A DNA stretch of 64,000 nt from the NCBI RefSeq assembly GCF_003970675.1, contig NZ_CP034562.1, forward strand, positions 4,128,001 to 4,192,000. Reading direction: 5' to 3'. This DNA is from Flammeovirga pectinis. Its GTDB lineage: Bacteria; Bacteroidota; Bacteroidia; Cytophagales; Flammeovirgaceae. Positions within the stretch are counted from its first letter, which is position 1; every line of letters starts with the position of its first letter. The notes below the pieces were generated by a model. It ran no database searches. It saw only the letters and a program-made list of their open reading frames with translations, and was not told the DNA's origin. The translations under genes were made by a program, and so were the position numbers. Positions 46,043 to 53,965 of this stretch are shown piece after piece.

Positions 46043-46618
46043 TTAAACGCACTGCTTCTGTTCCATTGCTGTTGATGGATTTTTCCAGAGGGTAAATGTT
46101 GTTTCGTTTTTGATTAAGGCACGCATCCAATAATATTTTGGTGTGGATGCTGAAACTGACCTTTGTTCTTTCAGTAGTTTTAGATGTTCCATCCAAAGAT
46201 CGTAGAGTTCCCAATCGTTGTTGTGATCGAAATACTTCTTTCCTATTCGGTAGGCATACCATTTTTTAAGATAGATAAAATCATAGTTTCTCTTTTTCAA
46301 TTTGAAACTATAATATTTATCGGAGTACCAATAGATATATTTTCTTTCTGCATAAAGTTCATAATCATTTTTCCTTCTCGGCTTCCGATTAAATGGATTT
46401 TTCTTTTTTGACCCTGCGTATTTCTTTCTTGCTAAGTATATCTTATGAGCATACTCAGCAGTATATTTTTTAGTCTTTGGGTTCGTATTTCTTTTCAACT
46501 CACGATAAATTGTAGAAGGAGACACTTCTAAACCTTCTGCAATTTCTGCAACGGAATAGCGTTTTTCTTCTATGAGTCGTTGTATGACTTTTCTATGGTA
46601 GAGTTGAAGGTTTTTCAT
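46043..46618 (-). CDS. IS30-type HTH protein without transposase domain
   Basis: A 191-residue very basic, Tyr/Lys-rich protein. Residues about 5-60 (LYHRKVIQRLIEEKRYSVAE, LEVSPSTIYRELKRN, KKYTAEYAHKIYLARKK) match the N-terminal HTH and following segment of IS30-family transposases. The rest (NYDFIYLKKWYAYRIGKKYF, LKLLKEQRSVSASTPKYYWM) shows no DDE catalytic core. It could be a remnant of an insertion sequence or a domesticated DNA-binding protein. A terminator after it and an intact frame favour expression. No inverted repeats flank it that I could see. Confidence 0.65.
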   Translation of the reverse strand: MKNLQLYHRKVIQRLIEEKRYSVAEIAEGLEVSPSTIYRELKRNTNPKTKKYTAEYAHKIYLARKKYAGSKKKNPFNRKPRRKNDYELYAERKYIYWYSDKYYSFKLKKRNYDFIYLKKWYAYRIGKKYFDHNNDWELYDLWMEHLKLLKEQRSVSASTPKYYWMRALIKNETTFTLWKNPSTAMEQKQCV

Positions 46619-46643
46619 GGTAATTTAGTCTTAGGGAAAAGTA

Positions 46644-46814
46644 TTATACTTTAACTACGTTAGAGATAATTTTGTAAGATTCTACTGTCCAACCATAGTC
46701 TACTACTACTTTTGCACTATCAACTAATTCCAATTTGTGTGTTTCTTTTTGTGAGCTTACAAAAGTTGATACGTTTTGATCGTTAAGCGTATCTTTAAAA
46801 TTAATAGTTTGCAT
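46644..46814 (-). CDS. Small hypothetical protein (56 aa)
   Basis: Start taken at the ATG at 46814 (MQTINFKDTLNDQNVSTFVS); the frame extends to 46871 without good reason. The product is a small acidic-to-neutral protein ending DSAKVVVDYGWTVESYKIIS-type, without a membrane segment. It is placed directly upstream of the IS30-type HTH gene (25 bases between), so the two may be co-transcribed. Unknown family. The codon use looks ordinary for this genome. Confidence 0.5.
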   Translation of the reverse strand: MQTINFKDTLNDQNVSTFVSSQKETHKLELVDSAKVVVDYGWTVESYKIISNVVKV

Positions 46815-47138
46815 TATTGCTTTTAGTTTTTCAGTTATCGTTGCAGTTTTTTGGTTACACAAATCTTGCAAAAATTTCTATTATAATTCACAATTTAGAT
46901 AGAATTACATTTCATTTTCTTAGATCGTAAATAGTTTTTATTGAGATAGTTATAAGTAGAGCGTTCGCCATTCATATTTACAAAAATGATTTATAATTTA
47001 TTCCATCAACCATTGCTACTATTTATAAACTTTTGTAAGTAAATTAGTAGAAATATTTTTTTTGATGACAAAATAAGTTCCTCTTAATTTTGGCTACACT
47101 CCTACTTTCCAAACTAACAATTTATACAACTAGTAAAC

Positions 47139-48089
47139 ATGTTTAAGACAGAAATAAAAAGTAAAATAGACGAAGATATTTGTCTATTAGTTAAAGTAGA
47201 CAACCACACCTATAACTATATATGCGACTGTGGAGAAGCTAGAGATCTCACAGTAAAAGAATGTCAAGATACTAAAGCAATATTTTTAAGTCATACACAT
47301 ATAGACCACTTTGTTAACTTCGATACACTGCTTCGACATCAGATTGGTACGGGTAGAAAAGTAGTTATTTGTGGTCCTAAAGGGATTATTCATCACATTC
47401 AAAACAGAATAAAAAGTTACTGTTGGAACCTTATAGAAGAAGGTGCAATTACTTATGAGGTTAGAGAAGTTTCAGCTAACAATAGCATTAAATCGGCAGT
47501 ACTAAAACCTCCTTTTTGGGAACTGGAAGACGAAAAAAAGTATGATGATACTATTATTTTTACAGAAAAAGATTTTCATGTAGAATTCGAAGTCCTTGAT
47601 CATAAAACAGACTCCATTGCTTATTTATTTAAAGGGCACGATAAAACTAAAATTGAACTTAAAGCAGCATTCAAAGGTGGAAAGTGGGTAGCAGAGTTAA
47701 AGAAATTATATGACAATGCAGTCACTGATGCTCTTCTTGAAATTGATGGCATAACATATCAATCAAAAGACTTGTTTGATATGATAAAAATTGAAAAAGG
47801 GGAGAAACTTGGCATTATTATGGACCATGCTGCAAGCCCTGAAAATCACCAAAAAATTAAAGATAAATTCTTTGGATGCGACAACGTCTACATTGAATGT
47901 TTTTATAAAGATGAAGACAAAGAATTTGCTGTAAAAAACTATCATAGCTATGCTTCTATGTCGGGTAAAATAATGAAAGACTGTGAAGTTAAAAATGCTA
48001 TTCCTGTACATTTTTCTCGTAAATATTCTATACTAGAAATTAAAGAAATACAAGAGCAATTTTATAAAGCAGCAATGCCAAATAACTAA
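47139..48089 (+). CDS. MBL-fold metallohydrolase
   Basis: A 316-residue metallo-beta-lactamase-fold protein. The metal motif H-x-H-x-D-H is in IFLSHTHIDHFVNFDTLLRH (near residues 50-55), with later ligands likely in IMDHAAS and AIPVHFSRKYS. The overall RNase Z/arylsulfatase-like order (CDCGEARDLTVKECQDTKAI before the motif, and a GRKVVICGPKGIIHHI segment after it) points to an RNase Z-related subgroup. The substrate is unknown. It lies upstream of a Crp/Fnr gene on the same strand with a 52-base gap, so a shared stress role is possible. Confidence 0.85.
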   Translation: MFKTEIKSKIDEDICLLVKVDNHTYNYICDCGEARDLTVKECQDTKAIFLSHTHIDHFVNFDTLLRHQIGTGRKVVICGPKGIIHHIQNRIKSYCWNLIEEGAITYEVREVSANNSIKSAVLKPPFWELEDEKKYDDTIIFTEKDFHVEFEVLDHKTDSIAYLFKGHDKTKIELKAAFKGGKWVAELKKLYDNAVTDALLEIDGITYQSKDLFDMIKIEKGEKLGIIMDHAASPENHQKIKDKFFGCDNVYIECFYKDEDKEFAVKNYHSYASMSGKIMKDCEVKNAIPVHFSRKYSILEIKEIQEQFYKAAMPNN

Positions 48090-48141
48090 ACTAATACATG
48101 ATAAAACGGCTATCGTCTTACACTAACCTCTTCAATACCAA

Positions 48142-48717
48142 ATGAAAAACAACTTAGAAAAAGTATTGAAATCATTCAATATGCTTTCAGATGATGAAAT
48201 TGCTAAAAGTCTTACCTATTTTGAAGTAAAAACAATCCAAAAAAATGATCTACTAATTGAAGCTGGGAAAGTTTGTGACTGGATTGCCTTTGTAAACTCT
48301 GGGATACTAAGAAATTATTATACCTCTAGCAAAGAAGATGAAGTAACGTATTGTATCACATTTCCCAATACTTTTATTAGTGCTTATTCTTCTTTTATTA
48401 CAAATAAAAAAACCTTTGAAAATATACATGCTATTGTCGATTCTGAACTATTAGTTATTAGAAAAGACGACTACCAGAGCTTATTAAACTCCAGTGAAAA
48501 TTGGCTTAATTTTTCAAAATATTTTTCAGAACAATCCTACGTTTTGATGGAGAATCGATTAATTTCTTTACAAATGGAGACTGCAGAAAAACGTTATTTA
48601 GATTTAATGAATAACCATCCAGAATACATCCAAAATATATCTTTAAAGTACCTTGCCTCTTATCTTGGCATTACCCAAAGACATCTCAGTAGGTTAAGAA
48701 AGAAGATTTCTTTTTAG
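48142..48717 (+). CDS. Crp/Fnr-family transcription regulator
   Basis: A 191-residue regulator, related to those at 29466 and 34936. Beta-roll: NDLLIEAGKVCDWIAFVNSG and YCITFPNTFISAYSSF. Winged helix: ISLKYLASYLGITQRHLSRLR. It is the third such gene in the window to be followed at once, same strand, by a redox or detoxification enzyme (here a flavodoxin-like oxidoreductase 70 bases away). Its effector is unknown. Confidence 0.88.
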   Translation: MKNNLEKVLKSFNMLSDDEIAKSLTYFEVKTIQKNDLLIEAGKVCDWIAFVNSGILRNYYTSSKEDEVTYCITFPNTFISAYSSFITNKKTFENIHAIVDSELLVIRKDDYQSLLNSSENWLNFSKYFSEQSYVLMENRLISLQMETAEKRYLDLMNNHPEYIQNISLKYLASYLGITQRHLSRLRKKISF

Positions 48718-48786
48718 ACATTTGTCCTTTCAAAAGGGCTGAATTGCTAATAATTTTGTTTTCATAAATAAGAAAAAAATAAAATT

Positions 48787-49371
48787 ATGGCACAAAAAAA
48801 GATACTCCTAATAAACGGACACCCAGATACAAAGAGCTTTTGTTATGGTTTAGCAGAAGCCTATTTAAAAGGGGCTAAAGTGTCTAATGCAATTGTAAAG
48901 CAGATTAACATTGGTGAATTAGTTTTTAACCCAAATTTAAATTTTGGTTATCGAAAAAGAGTCGAATTAGAACCCGATTTAAAACAATCCATAGATAAAA
49001 TTAAAGAAGCTGACCATATAATATGGGTTTTTCCAATGTGGTGGTATGGTTACCCTGCTATAATGAAAGGGTTTATTGATCGTACCTTTTTACCTGGAAT
49101 AGCCTTTGATATCGTTCCTGGTAAGCCTTTCCCTAAACCACTTTTTAAAGGGAAAACTGCAAGAATTATTGTTACTGCTGATACTCCAAAATGGTACAAT
49201 TCAATATTTATGAGAAACCCTGCTATTAACCAGCTAAAAAGAGGTACATTACAATTTTGTGGTATTAAGCCAGTAAAGGTTACCTATATTTCTACTATAA
49301 AAAATTCTTCTACAGCGTTTAGACAAAAGTGGCTCTCTAAAATCGAAAAACTTGGTTTCTCAAATCAATAA
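48787..49371 (+). CDS. NAD(P)H-dependent flavodoxin-fold oxidoreductase
   Basis: A 194-residue member of the Flavodoxin_2/KefF-MdaB-type quinone reductases. FMN/FAD-binding start ILLINGHPDTKSFCYGLAEA, then HIIWVFPMWWYGYPAIMKGF and IDRTFLPGIAFD, the family hallmarks. It probably reduces quinones or electrophiles with NAD(P)H. Downstream of a Crp/Fnr gene; convergent with the GyrI-like gene only 4 bases later, so transcripts meet tail to tail. Confidence 0.9.
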   Translation: MAQKKILLINGHPDTKSFCYGLAEAYLKGAKVSNAIVKQINIGELVFNPNLNFGYRKRVELEPDLKQSIDKIKEADHIIWVFPMWWYGYPAIMKGFIDRTFLPGIAFDIVPGKPFPKPLFKGKTARIIVTADTPKWYNSIFMRNPAINQLKRGTLQFCGIKPVKVTYISTIKNSSTAFRQKWLSKIEKLGFSNQ

Positions 49372-49375
49372 TTGG

Positions 49376-49855
49376 TTATTCATTATCCGTATTCAATGGT
49401 AAATAAATATCTATTTCTGATGTAGGTTTATTCCATTGAAAACGGTGATCATATTTTTCAAAATGATGAAACCCAACCTTACTTTGGTCTTCAATTTTTA
49501 ATGTTGATTTGGGTAGTATAACCTTATAAATTTCGTAGAGTGTATTCTTTATGTTTTCCATTTTACCTTTATGGGTAAACACTGTATATTCCCCTTTAGG
49601 GATCTCTTTTTTGATAAAATGAGAAGGTATCTGTTTGTTTATTATTTGAATTGATGTTAGATAAAAATATCTTTCTCCCGACTTAAAAGTAATCCCATAT
49701 TTTGTCCAATTTCCACCAAACTGATTCAACTTATATTTCTTTAATTCTGCATTAAAGAACATCCAATGTTTTCGAATAATAATAAGATTAGTAGCCTGAG
49801 ATTTTGACAATTCTGTAACCAGTCCGTATGTCTGAATGCTTTGTTTGATTTCCAT
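49376..49855 (-). CDS. GyrI-like small-molecule-binding protein
   Basis: A 159-residue stand-alone GyrI-like (AraC_E_bind) domain. IPKGEYTVFTHKGKMENIKN, TLYEIYKVILPKST and the C-terminal EKYDHRF...SEIDIYLPL are the usual hallmarks. Related proteins bind drugs or other small ligands and may hydrolyse some of them. Its ATG overlaps the stop of the upstream gene (TAATG), so the two are translated together. Confidence 0.8.
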   Translation of the reverse strand: MEIKQSIQTYGLVTELSKSQATNLIIIRKHWMFFNAELKKYKLNQFGGNWTKYGITFKSGERYFYLTSIQIINKQIPSHFIKKEIPKGEYTVFTHKGKMENIKNTLYEIYKVILPKSTLKIEDQSKVGFHHFEKYDHRFQWNKPTSEIDIYLPLNTDNE

Positions 49856-50766
49856 TAAAATGACTCTTTAACTTTGGACGTGAAACTTGGATATTTCTTT
49901 TCTAATTCTATACGTAATTTAGGATAACTACATGTTAGATTAAGTGCCACATAAAGAGGTTTATGGTATGATACTTCATCTTTATAGGTTTCAATTAGTT
50001 CAAACTCCTCTAGTTTTAACAATGCAAGGAACACATATTCTCTTCTTATAAATTGATAGCTATCTTCTATATTTAACAAGCCAATGGACAGTTCTTTTAA
50101 AATCCTTTTACTAGATATAAAGTGGAGATACTTAGTTGATGATATTTTTAACGAATCAGCATTATATTCTTTCAATATATATGAATCATTATCCCCTATA
50201 CTATAAGATAAAAAAGAATTAAAATACCTTGAATCTCCTTCCAAATATGCACCTTTAATTATAGTATAATTTTTCTCAACTAAAGGTAGTTCATCAATCA
50301 TCTTTTGAGAGAGTAAGCTCATCAATTGATTATCTGATAATAGATGTAGCACAGAATTTTTTATTGATGTATTACACGTATTAAAACATTCTTCTAAATA
50401 CCATTCTTTCAAGAATTGAGTATAAATAATACACCCATCAATTCTTTCTAACAAACTATTAGAAGTTAGATTCTGCTTTATTATTGTAATTACATTAATT
50501 GAATTATTAAGTGCAAGTTGTTTAAATGAATAACATCTTACTAAAATATCATTACTTGATTGTAGTGATATTAATTCTTTATTAGAAAGTGTTTTTGTTA
50601 AAGATAATGCTACGGATTGTTGCTTAGAATATTCTCCACCTTCATAAACATATTTACTTTCAAGCATTTGATATTGATCTAAAAAATTAGATAAGCTATC
50701 AATTGTATTTGCGTATACATTAGATACTAAAAAAAGTATAATAGCACTTAAAATAAATTGTTTCAT
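49855..50766 (-). CDS. Hypothetical exported protein, helical repeats
   Basis: A 303-residue protein with a signal peptide (MKQFILSAIILFLVSNVYAN). The rest is strongly alpha-helical in appearance, with short leucine-rich helices (LSNKELISLQSSNDILVRCY, TSIKNSVLHLLSDNQLMSLL) that look HEAT-like, but no family is recognised. Overlaps the GyrI-like gene by one base. The pairing of an exported helical protein with a GyrI-like domain is not one I know. Confidence 0.65.
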   Translation of the reverse strand: MKQFILSAIILFLVSNVYANTIDSLSNFLDQYQMLESKYVYEGGEYSKQQSVALSLTKTLSNKELISLQSSNDILVRCYSFKQLALNNSINVITIIKQNLTSNSLLERIDGCIIYTQFLKEWYLEECFNTCNTSIKNSVLHLLSDNQLMSLLSQKMIDELPLVEKNYTIIKGAYLEGDSRYFNSFLSYSIGDNDSYILKEYNADSLKISSTKYLHFISSKRILKELSIGLLNIEDSYQFIRREYVFLALLKLEEFELIETYKDEVSYHKPLYVALNLTCSYPKLRIELEKKYPSFTSKVKESF

Positions 50767-50798
50767 AGTTTCAGTGGATAATATTATTGCTTCAATAA

Positions 50799-51650
50799 CT
50801 ACTCCTTATTAATTAACCCTCCCAAAATTACTAATAGCATGCCAAAGATATAAACGAATTGAAAAGGTTCGTTAAAAAATAATATCAAAATTATGGTAGA
50901 AATTACTGGCGTCAAAAATACAAAAGGGGCAATAAAAGATGCCTTCCCTATTTTTAAGGCTCTAATCCAAAAAATATAAGATATTCCATTCACAAAAATG
51001 CCATTTACCAGAATTGGTAAAATAGTATCTGACGTTGGCAACTTAAACTCTGAAAGTAAAAGCATTGATATAAAAGAAACAACAGTTGCAGTTAAAAAAT
51101 AAATGGCTACTAAAAATAATGGATCCACCTCTATCTTTTTACTCAAAACCGAGAATAGTCCAAAAACAAAAGCTGCTAATAAAACAATACCATCAACATA
51201 TAAATTCTCAAAATGTATGTCTGTAAGGTCACCTTTTGTAAGCACTAGAAAAACTCCTAAGAACCCGAATATTATTGATAGTATTTTTCTACTATTCAGT
51301 TTTTCTTTTAAAAGAACAACAGATAAAATAATTACAAAAATAGGCCAACAATATTGAATTATTAAAACCTCAATACCTTTTGCATTGGCATATCCAAAAT
51401 ACAATAAAATGTAATAAAGATAGGTACCTAAAACACCTAGAAGTAGTGATTGAACCCAATTTTTAAGAGAAATACTTTGTATGTTCTTTACTTCCTTTCT
51501 AAAGGAAATAATTACTACAAAGGTGAAAAAAGAAACCAAACTAGACCAAAAAAGAAACTGATGATTATCTAAAGAGGATTGTCCTAATTTAGAGACAACC
51601 GGAATTAATGCCCATAAAAGAACACAAAGAAAAACATAAATAAGTGCCAT
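50799..51650 (-). CDS. EamA/DMT-family transporter
   Basis: A 283-residue inner-membrane protein with about ten membrane segments arranged as two EamA repeats (first: LIYVFLCVLLWALIPVVSK; second: DGIVLLAAFVFGLFSVLSK). Small residues and Pro mark each repeat, and VFLTPVISTIILILFFNE is typical. Members export amino acids or other metabolites or import nucleotide-linked compounds. The substrate cannot be assigned. It lies just downstream of an AraC regulator (same strand, 93 bases), which may control it. Confidence 0.88.
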   Translation of the reverse strand: MALIYVFLCVLLWALIPVVSKLGQSSLDNHQFLFWSSLVSFFTFVVIISFRKEVKNIQSISLKNWVQSLLLGVLGTYLYYILLYFGYANAKGIEVLIIQYCWPIFVIILSVVLLKEKLNSRKILSIIFGFLGVFLVLTKGDLTDIHFENLYVDGIVLLAAFVFGLFSVLSKKIEVDPLFLVAIYFLTATVVSFISMLLLSEFKLPTSDTILPILVNGIFVNGISYIFWIRALKIGKASFIAPFVFLTPVISTIILILFFNEPFQFVYIFGMLLVILGGLINKE

Positions 51651-51743
51651 AATTATTCGCGTTAAAAGTACTCTACAAAAGTCTTAATTATAGCATTCAA
51701 TATGTAGTTAAATTTGGTAATTGTATGGTATAATTAAGCATTT

Positions 51744-52604
51744 CTACTTCTCCTTATACCACATTCTATACTGAGTTGGTGTTTTATCAAAGTGTTTTTT
51801 AAATGCTTTTGTAAAATAAGAACAATCAAAATATCCTACAAAACCAGCTATTTCTTTAATAGTATAATTACTAAAACAAACTAACCTTACCGCTTCATTT
51901 AAAGTATATTGTTCTATAAATCTAGCAGGCGGAACACCAGTTACTGTGCAAATAACATCGTTCAATTTCCTTTGAGAAACCGCTAATTTTCTTATGTAAA
52001 ATTCTATTTTCTTTTCTTGACTAAAGTTATTTCTTACCAATGAAATAAAATCTTCTGCTAATTTAAATTTATGGTTATTCGTAATCACATCAACTCCTTG
52101 ATTGACAATCTTAAACCCCTTTATTTTAGTGAGTAGTATATGTATATAATTTTGTAAAATGATATCTTTTTCTAATAGATTAGGTGTTTTAAAATAATGA
52201 TATAAATGTTCGAATTCAGTATTTAATAATTCTTGTTCAGCATCTAAAACCTTAATAAAACATTCTTGAGGATCATAAAATAATAAGGTTGACTTGTATT
52301 GTGTTTTATTCAAAAAAGTATCACTAAAACTGACTACAAAGCCATCCACATCATGGTATTTTATTTGATGCAAATAATGAGGTGCAAGTAGAAACAAACT
52401 CCCCTCAGAAAAAGAATATTTCTTCTGTTCTATGAGGTGCTCTCCGTCCCCTTTGTAAATCCATACAATCTGAAATATAGTATGTCTGTGTAAAGTTGTA
52501 CTATGAGGTGATACCGTATCGTACTTACCATTTCGAATTTTATCAACCATTATATTCGTAGAATATTCTTTGGTTAATGCGTTAATATTTAGTTTTGAGT
52601 TCAT
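51744..52604 (-). CDS. AraC-family transcription regulator
   Basis: A 286-residue regulator with an N-terminal cupin-like sensing domain (HSTTLHRHTIFQIVWIYKGD, SFSEGSLFLLAPHYLHQI) and a C-terminal double HTH (VSQRKLNDVICTVTGVPPAR, IKEIAGFVGYFDCSYFTKAF). The ligand is unknown. Placed upstream of the EamA transporter on the same strand and divergent from the PL7 lyase, so either could be its target. Confidence 0.9.
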   Translation of the reverse strand: MNSKLNINALTKEYSTNIMVDKIRNGKYDTVSPHSTTLHRHTIFQIVWIYKGDGEHLIEQKKYSFSEGSLFLLAPHYLHQIKYHDVDGFVVSFSDTFLNKTQYKSTLLFYDPQECFIKVLDAEQELLNTEFEHLYHYFKTPNLLEKDIILQNYIHILLTKIKGFKIVNQGVDVITNNHKFKLAEDFISLVRNNFSQEKKIEFYIRKLAVSQRKLNDVICTVTGVPPARFIEQYTLNEAVRLVCFSNYTIKEIAGFVGYFDCSYFTKAFKKHFDKTPTQYRMWYKEK

Positions 52605-52981
52605 TAAATTATAATAAGTAGTACAGTATAAAACATTAGATTTATAGTTAAACTGAGTTAGGTAGTTCCTTCTATTTTATAGAACCGAAAGTAATGATTA
52701 TCTGACTATATCAAAAGAATATTTAACACCAAAAATGGAAGAAGACCTCTATACTTTTGATTAGAATGAACACAAATTTGCACAACACACTAGAATGCTT
52801 TAAATTCAAAATATTTAATATTCTAATTATACTACTTTACAATAAACAACAAATTCGAGATACACTCACTTTACGTCAATTACCAAACATCAATTCATTT
52901 CACATTATGTACTTTAAAGTACTTATTTATTGTCTGGTGTTCTGCTTATAGTCTTTTGGTAATAGACAAAACATTCACACT
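52605..52981. other. Divergent intergenic region
   Basis: About 375 bases between the AraC gene (minus) and the PL7 lyase gene (plus). A 64-residue plus-strand frame at 52757 shows no protein-like pattern. Presumably holds both promoters. Confidence 0.5.
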
Positions 52982-53893
52982 ATGAAAAGCATACAAAATA
53001 CTATCGGCATCTTTGCAATCCTTCTTTTCAATTTAAGTTGTAATCCTACAAATAGCGACCCCGTTGTACCTTCTATTGACAATATTAAACAGAATACTGT
53101 AGAAGAAGAAGAAGAAAAAGAGCAGGAAGAAGACAATGTAAGTAACGAAATAGAAACTATCTCATGGAAGAATTGGTACCTTTCTGTACCTATAGATAAA
53201 GGAGATGGAAAAGCTACATCAATTGGTTATGAGTCTATTATTAATGACCAACTTACTGAAGAACAAAGAAAATATTTCTATGTTAACGAAGACGGCTCTT
53301 ATACTTTATGGACTAAATTTACAGGTTTTACTACATCTGGACTTTCAGAACTTGGAGAAAGATACTGTAGAACAGAGTTAAGAGAATACTGGCAAGGAAA
53401 TCAAGATACAAAAGATAATTGGTCTATGAGTACTGGAGTTCATATTCTAGAATCTACCCTTCAAGTAAATTTTGTAGAGGGGAATGGACGTACAATTGTA
53501 GCTCAAGTACATGGCAAAGAATCCGAAGGAATTGATGGTAATCCAGCTACTATTAAAATTAGATGGAACAATGGAATGATACAAGCAGATTATTATACCA
53601 AACCAAATGACGGAGATGAATGGAGCAGTAAATATGATGATAAATTAGATTTAGGAAGAGTAGATAATGAGGTTTTCACTTTCAAAATAAAAATAGAGGA
53701 GGGCAAGTTTTACGCTGCCCTAATATGTGAAGAAAAAGGCCTTGATGTAGACTATACTGAAATATATGATTATGTAGGTAATGGATATATACACGAGAAT
53801 TACTTTAAAACAGGTAACTATTATGGATGGAATGATGATTATGAAAAAGCTGCTCAGGTAAAACTTTATAAAGTGGTTACTGAACATAGATAA
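52982..53893 (+). CDS. PL7-family polysaccharide lyase (alginate-lyase-like), lipoprotein
   Basis: A 303-residue secreted lyase. Lipoprotein signal with lipobox NLSC (Cys20), then an acidic linker (about 45-65, E-rich), then a PL7 jelly roll from about residue 70. Its three family motifs are all seen: RTELRE (substrate-binding Arg/Glu), QVH with the catalytic His, and YFKTGNYYGW with the catalytic Tyr. PL7 enzymes cleave alginate, mostly by beta-elimination. QVH rather than QIH is often linked to a different G/M preference, but specificity is not settled by this alone. It is a lone gene for brown-algal polymer among galactan genes. Confidence 0.88.
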   Translation: MKSIQNTIGIFAILLFNLSCNPTNSDPVVPSIDNIKQNTVEEEEEKEQEEDNVSNEIETISWKNWYLSVPIDKGDGKATSIGYESIINDQLTEEQRKYFYVNEDGSYTLWTKFTGFTTSGLSELGERYCRTELREYWQGNQDTKDNWSMSTGVHILESTLQVNFVEGNGRTIVAQVHGKESEGIDGNPATIKIRWNNGMIQADYYTKPNDGDEWSSKYDDKLDLGRVDNEVFTFKIKIEEGKFYAALICEEKGLDVDYTEIYDYVGNGYIHENYFKTGNYYGWNDDYEKAAQVKLYKVVTEHR

Positions 53894-53917
53894 GTAGCTT
53901 ATTTGTTTCAAAAAAAC

Positions 53918-53960
53918 AACTCCTATTTAATAGCATGACTACTAAATAGGAGTTTTTTTT
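53918..53960. terminator. Bidirectional terminator
   Basis: AACTCCTATTTA (53918-53929) pairs with TAAATAGGAGTT (53943-53954), flanked by A6 on the left and T8 on the right. It serves the convergent PL7 and BNR-protein genes. Confidence 0.9.
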
Positions 53961-53965
53961 AAAGC

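Noticed and set aside
46032-46262. A 76-residue minus-strand frame overlapping the IS30-type gene
   Set aside because: It is a different frame of the same strand within a gene that has a recognisable HTH; no independent support.
52757-52951. A 64-residue plus-strand frame before the PL7 gene
   Set aside because: No protein-like composition, no terminator or spacing support, and it lies in the probable promoter region.
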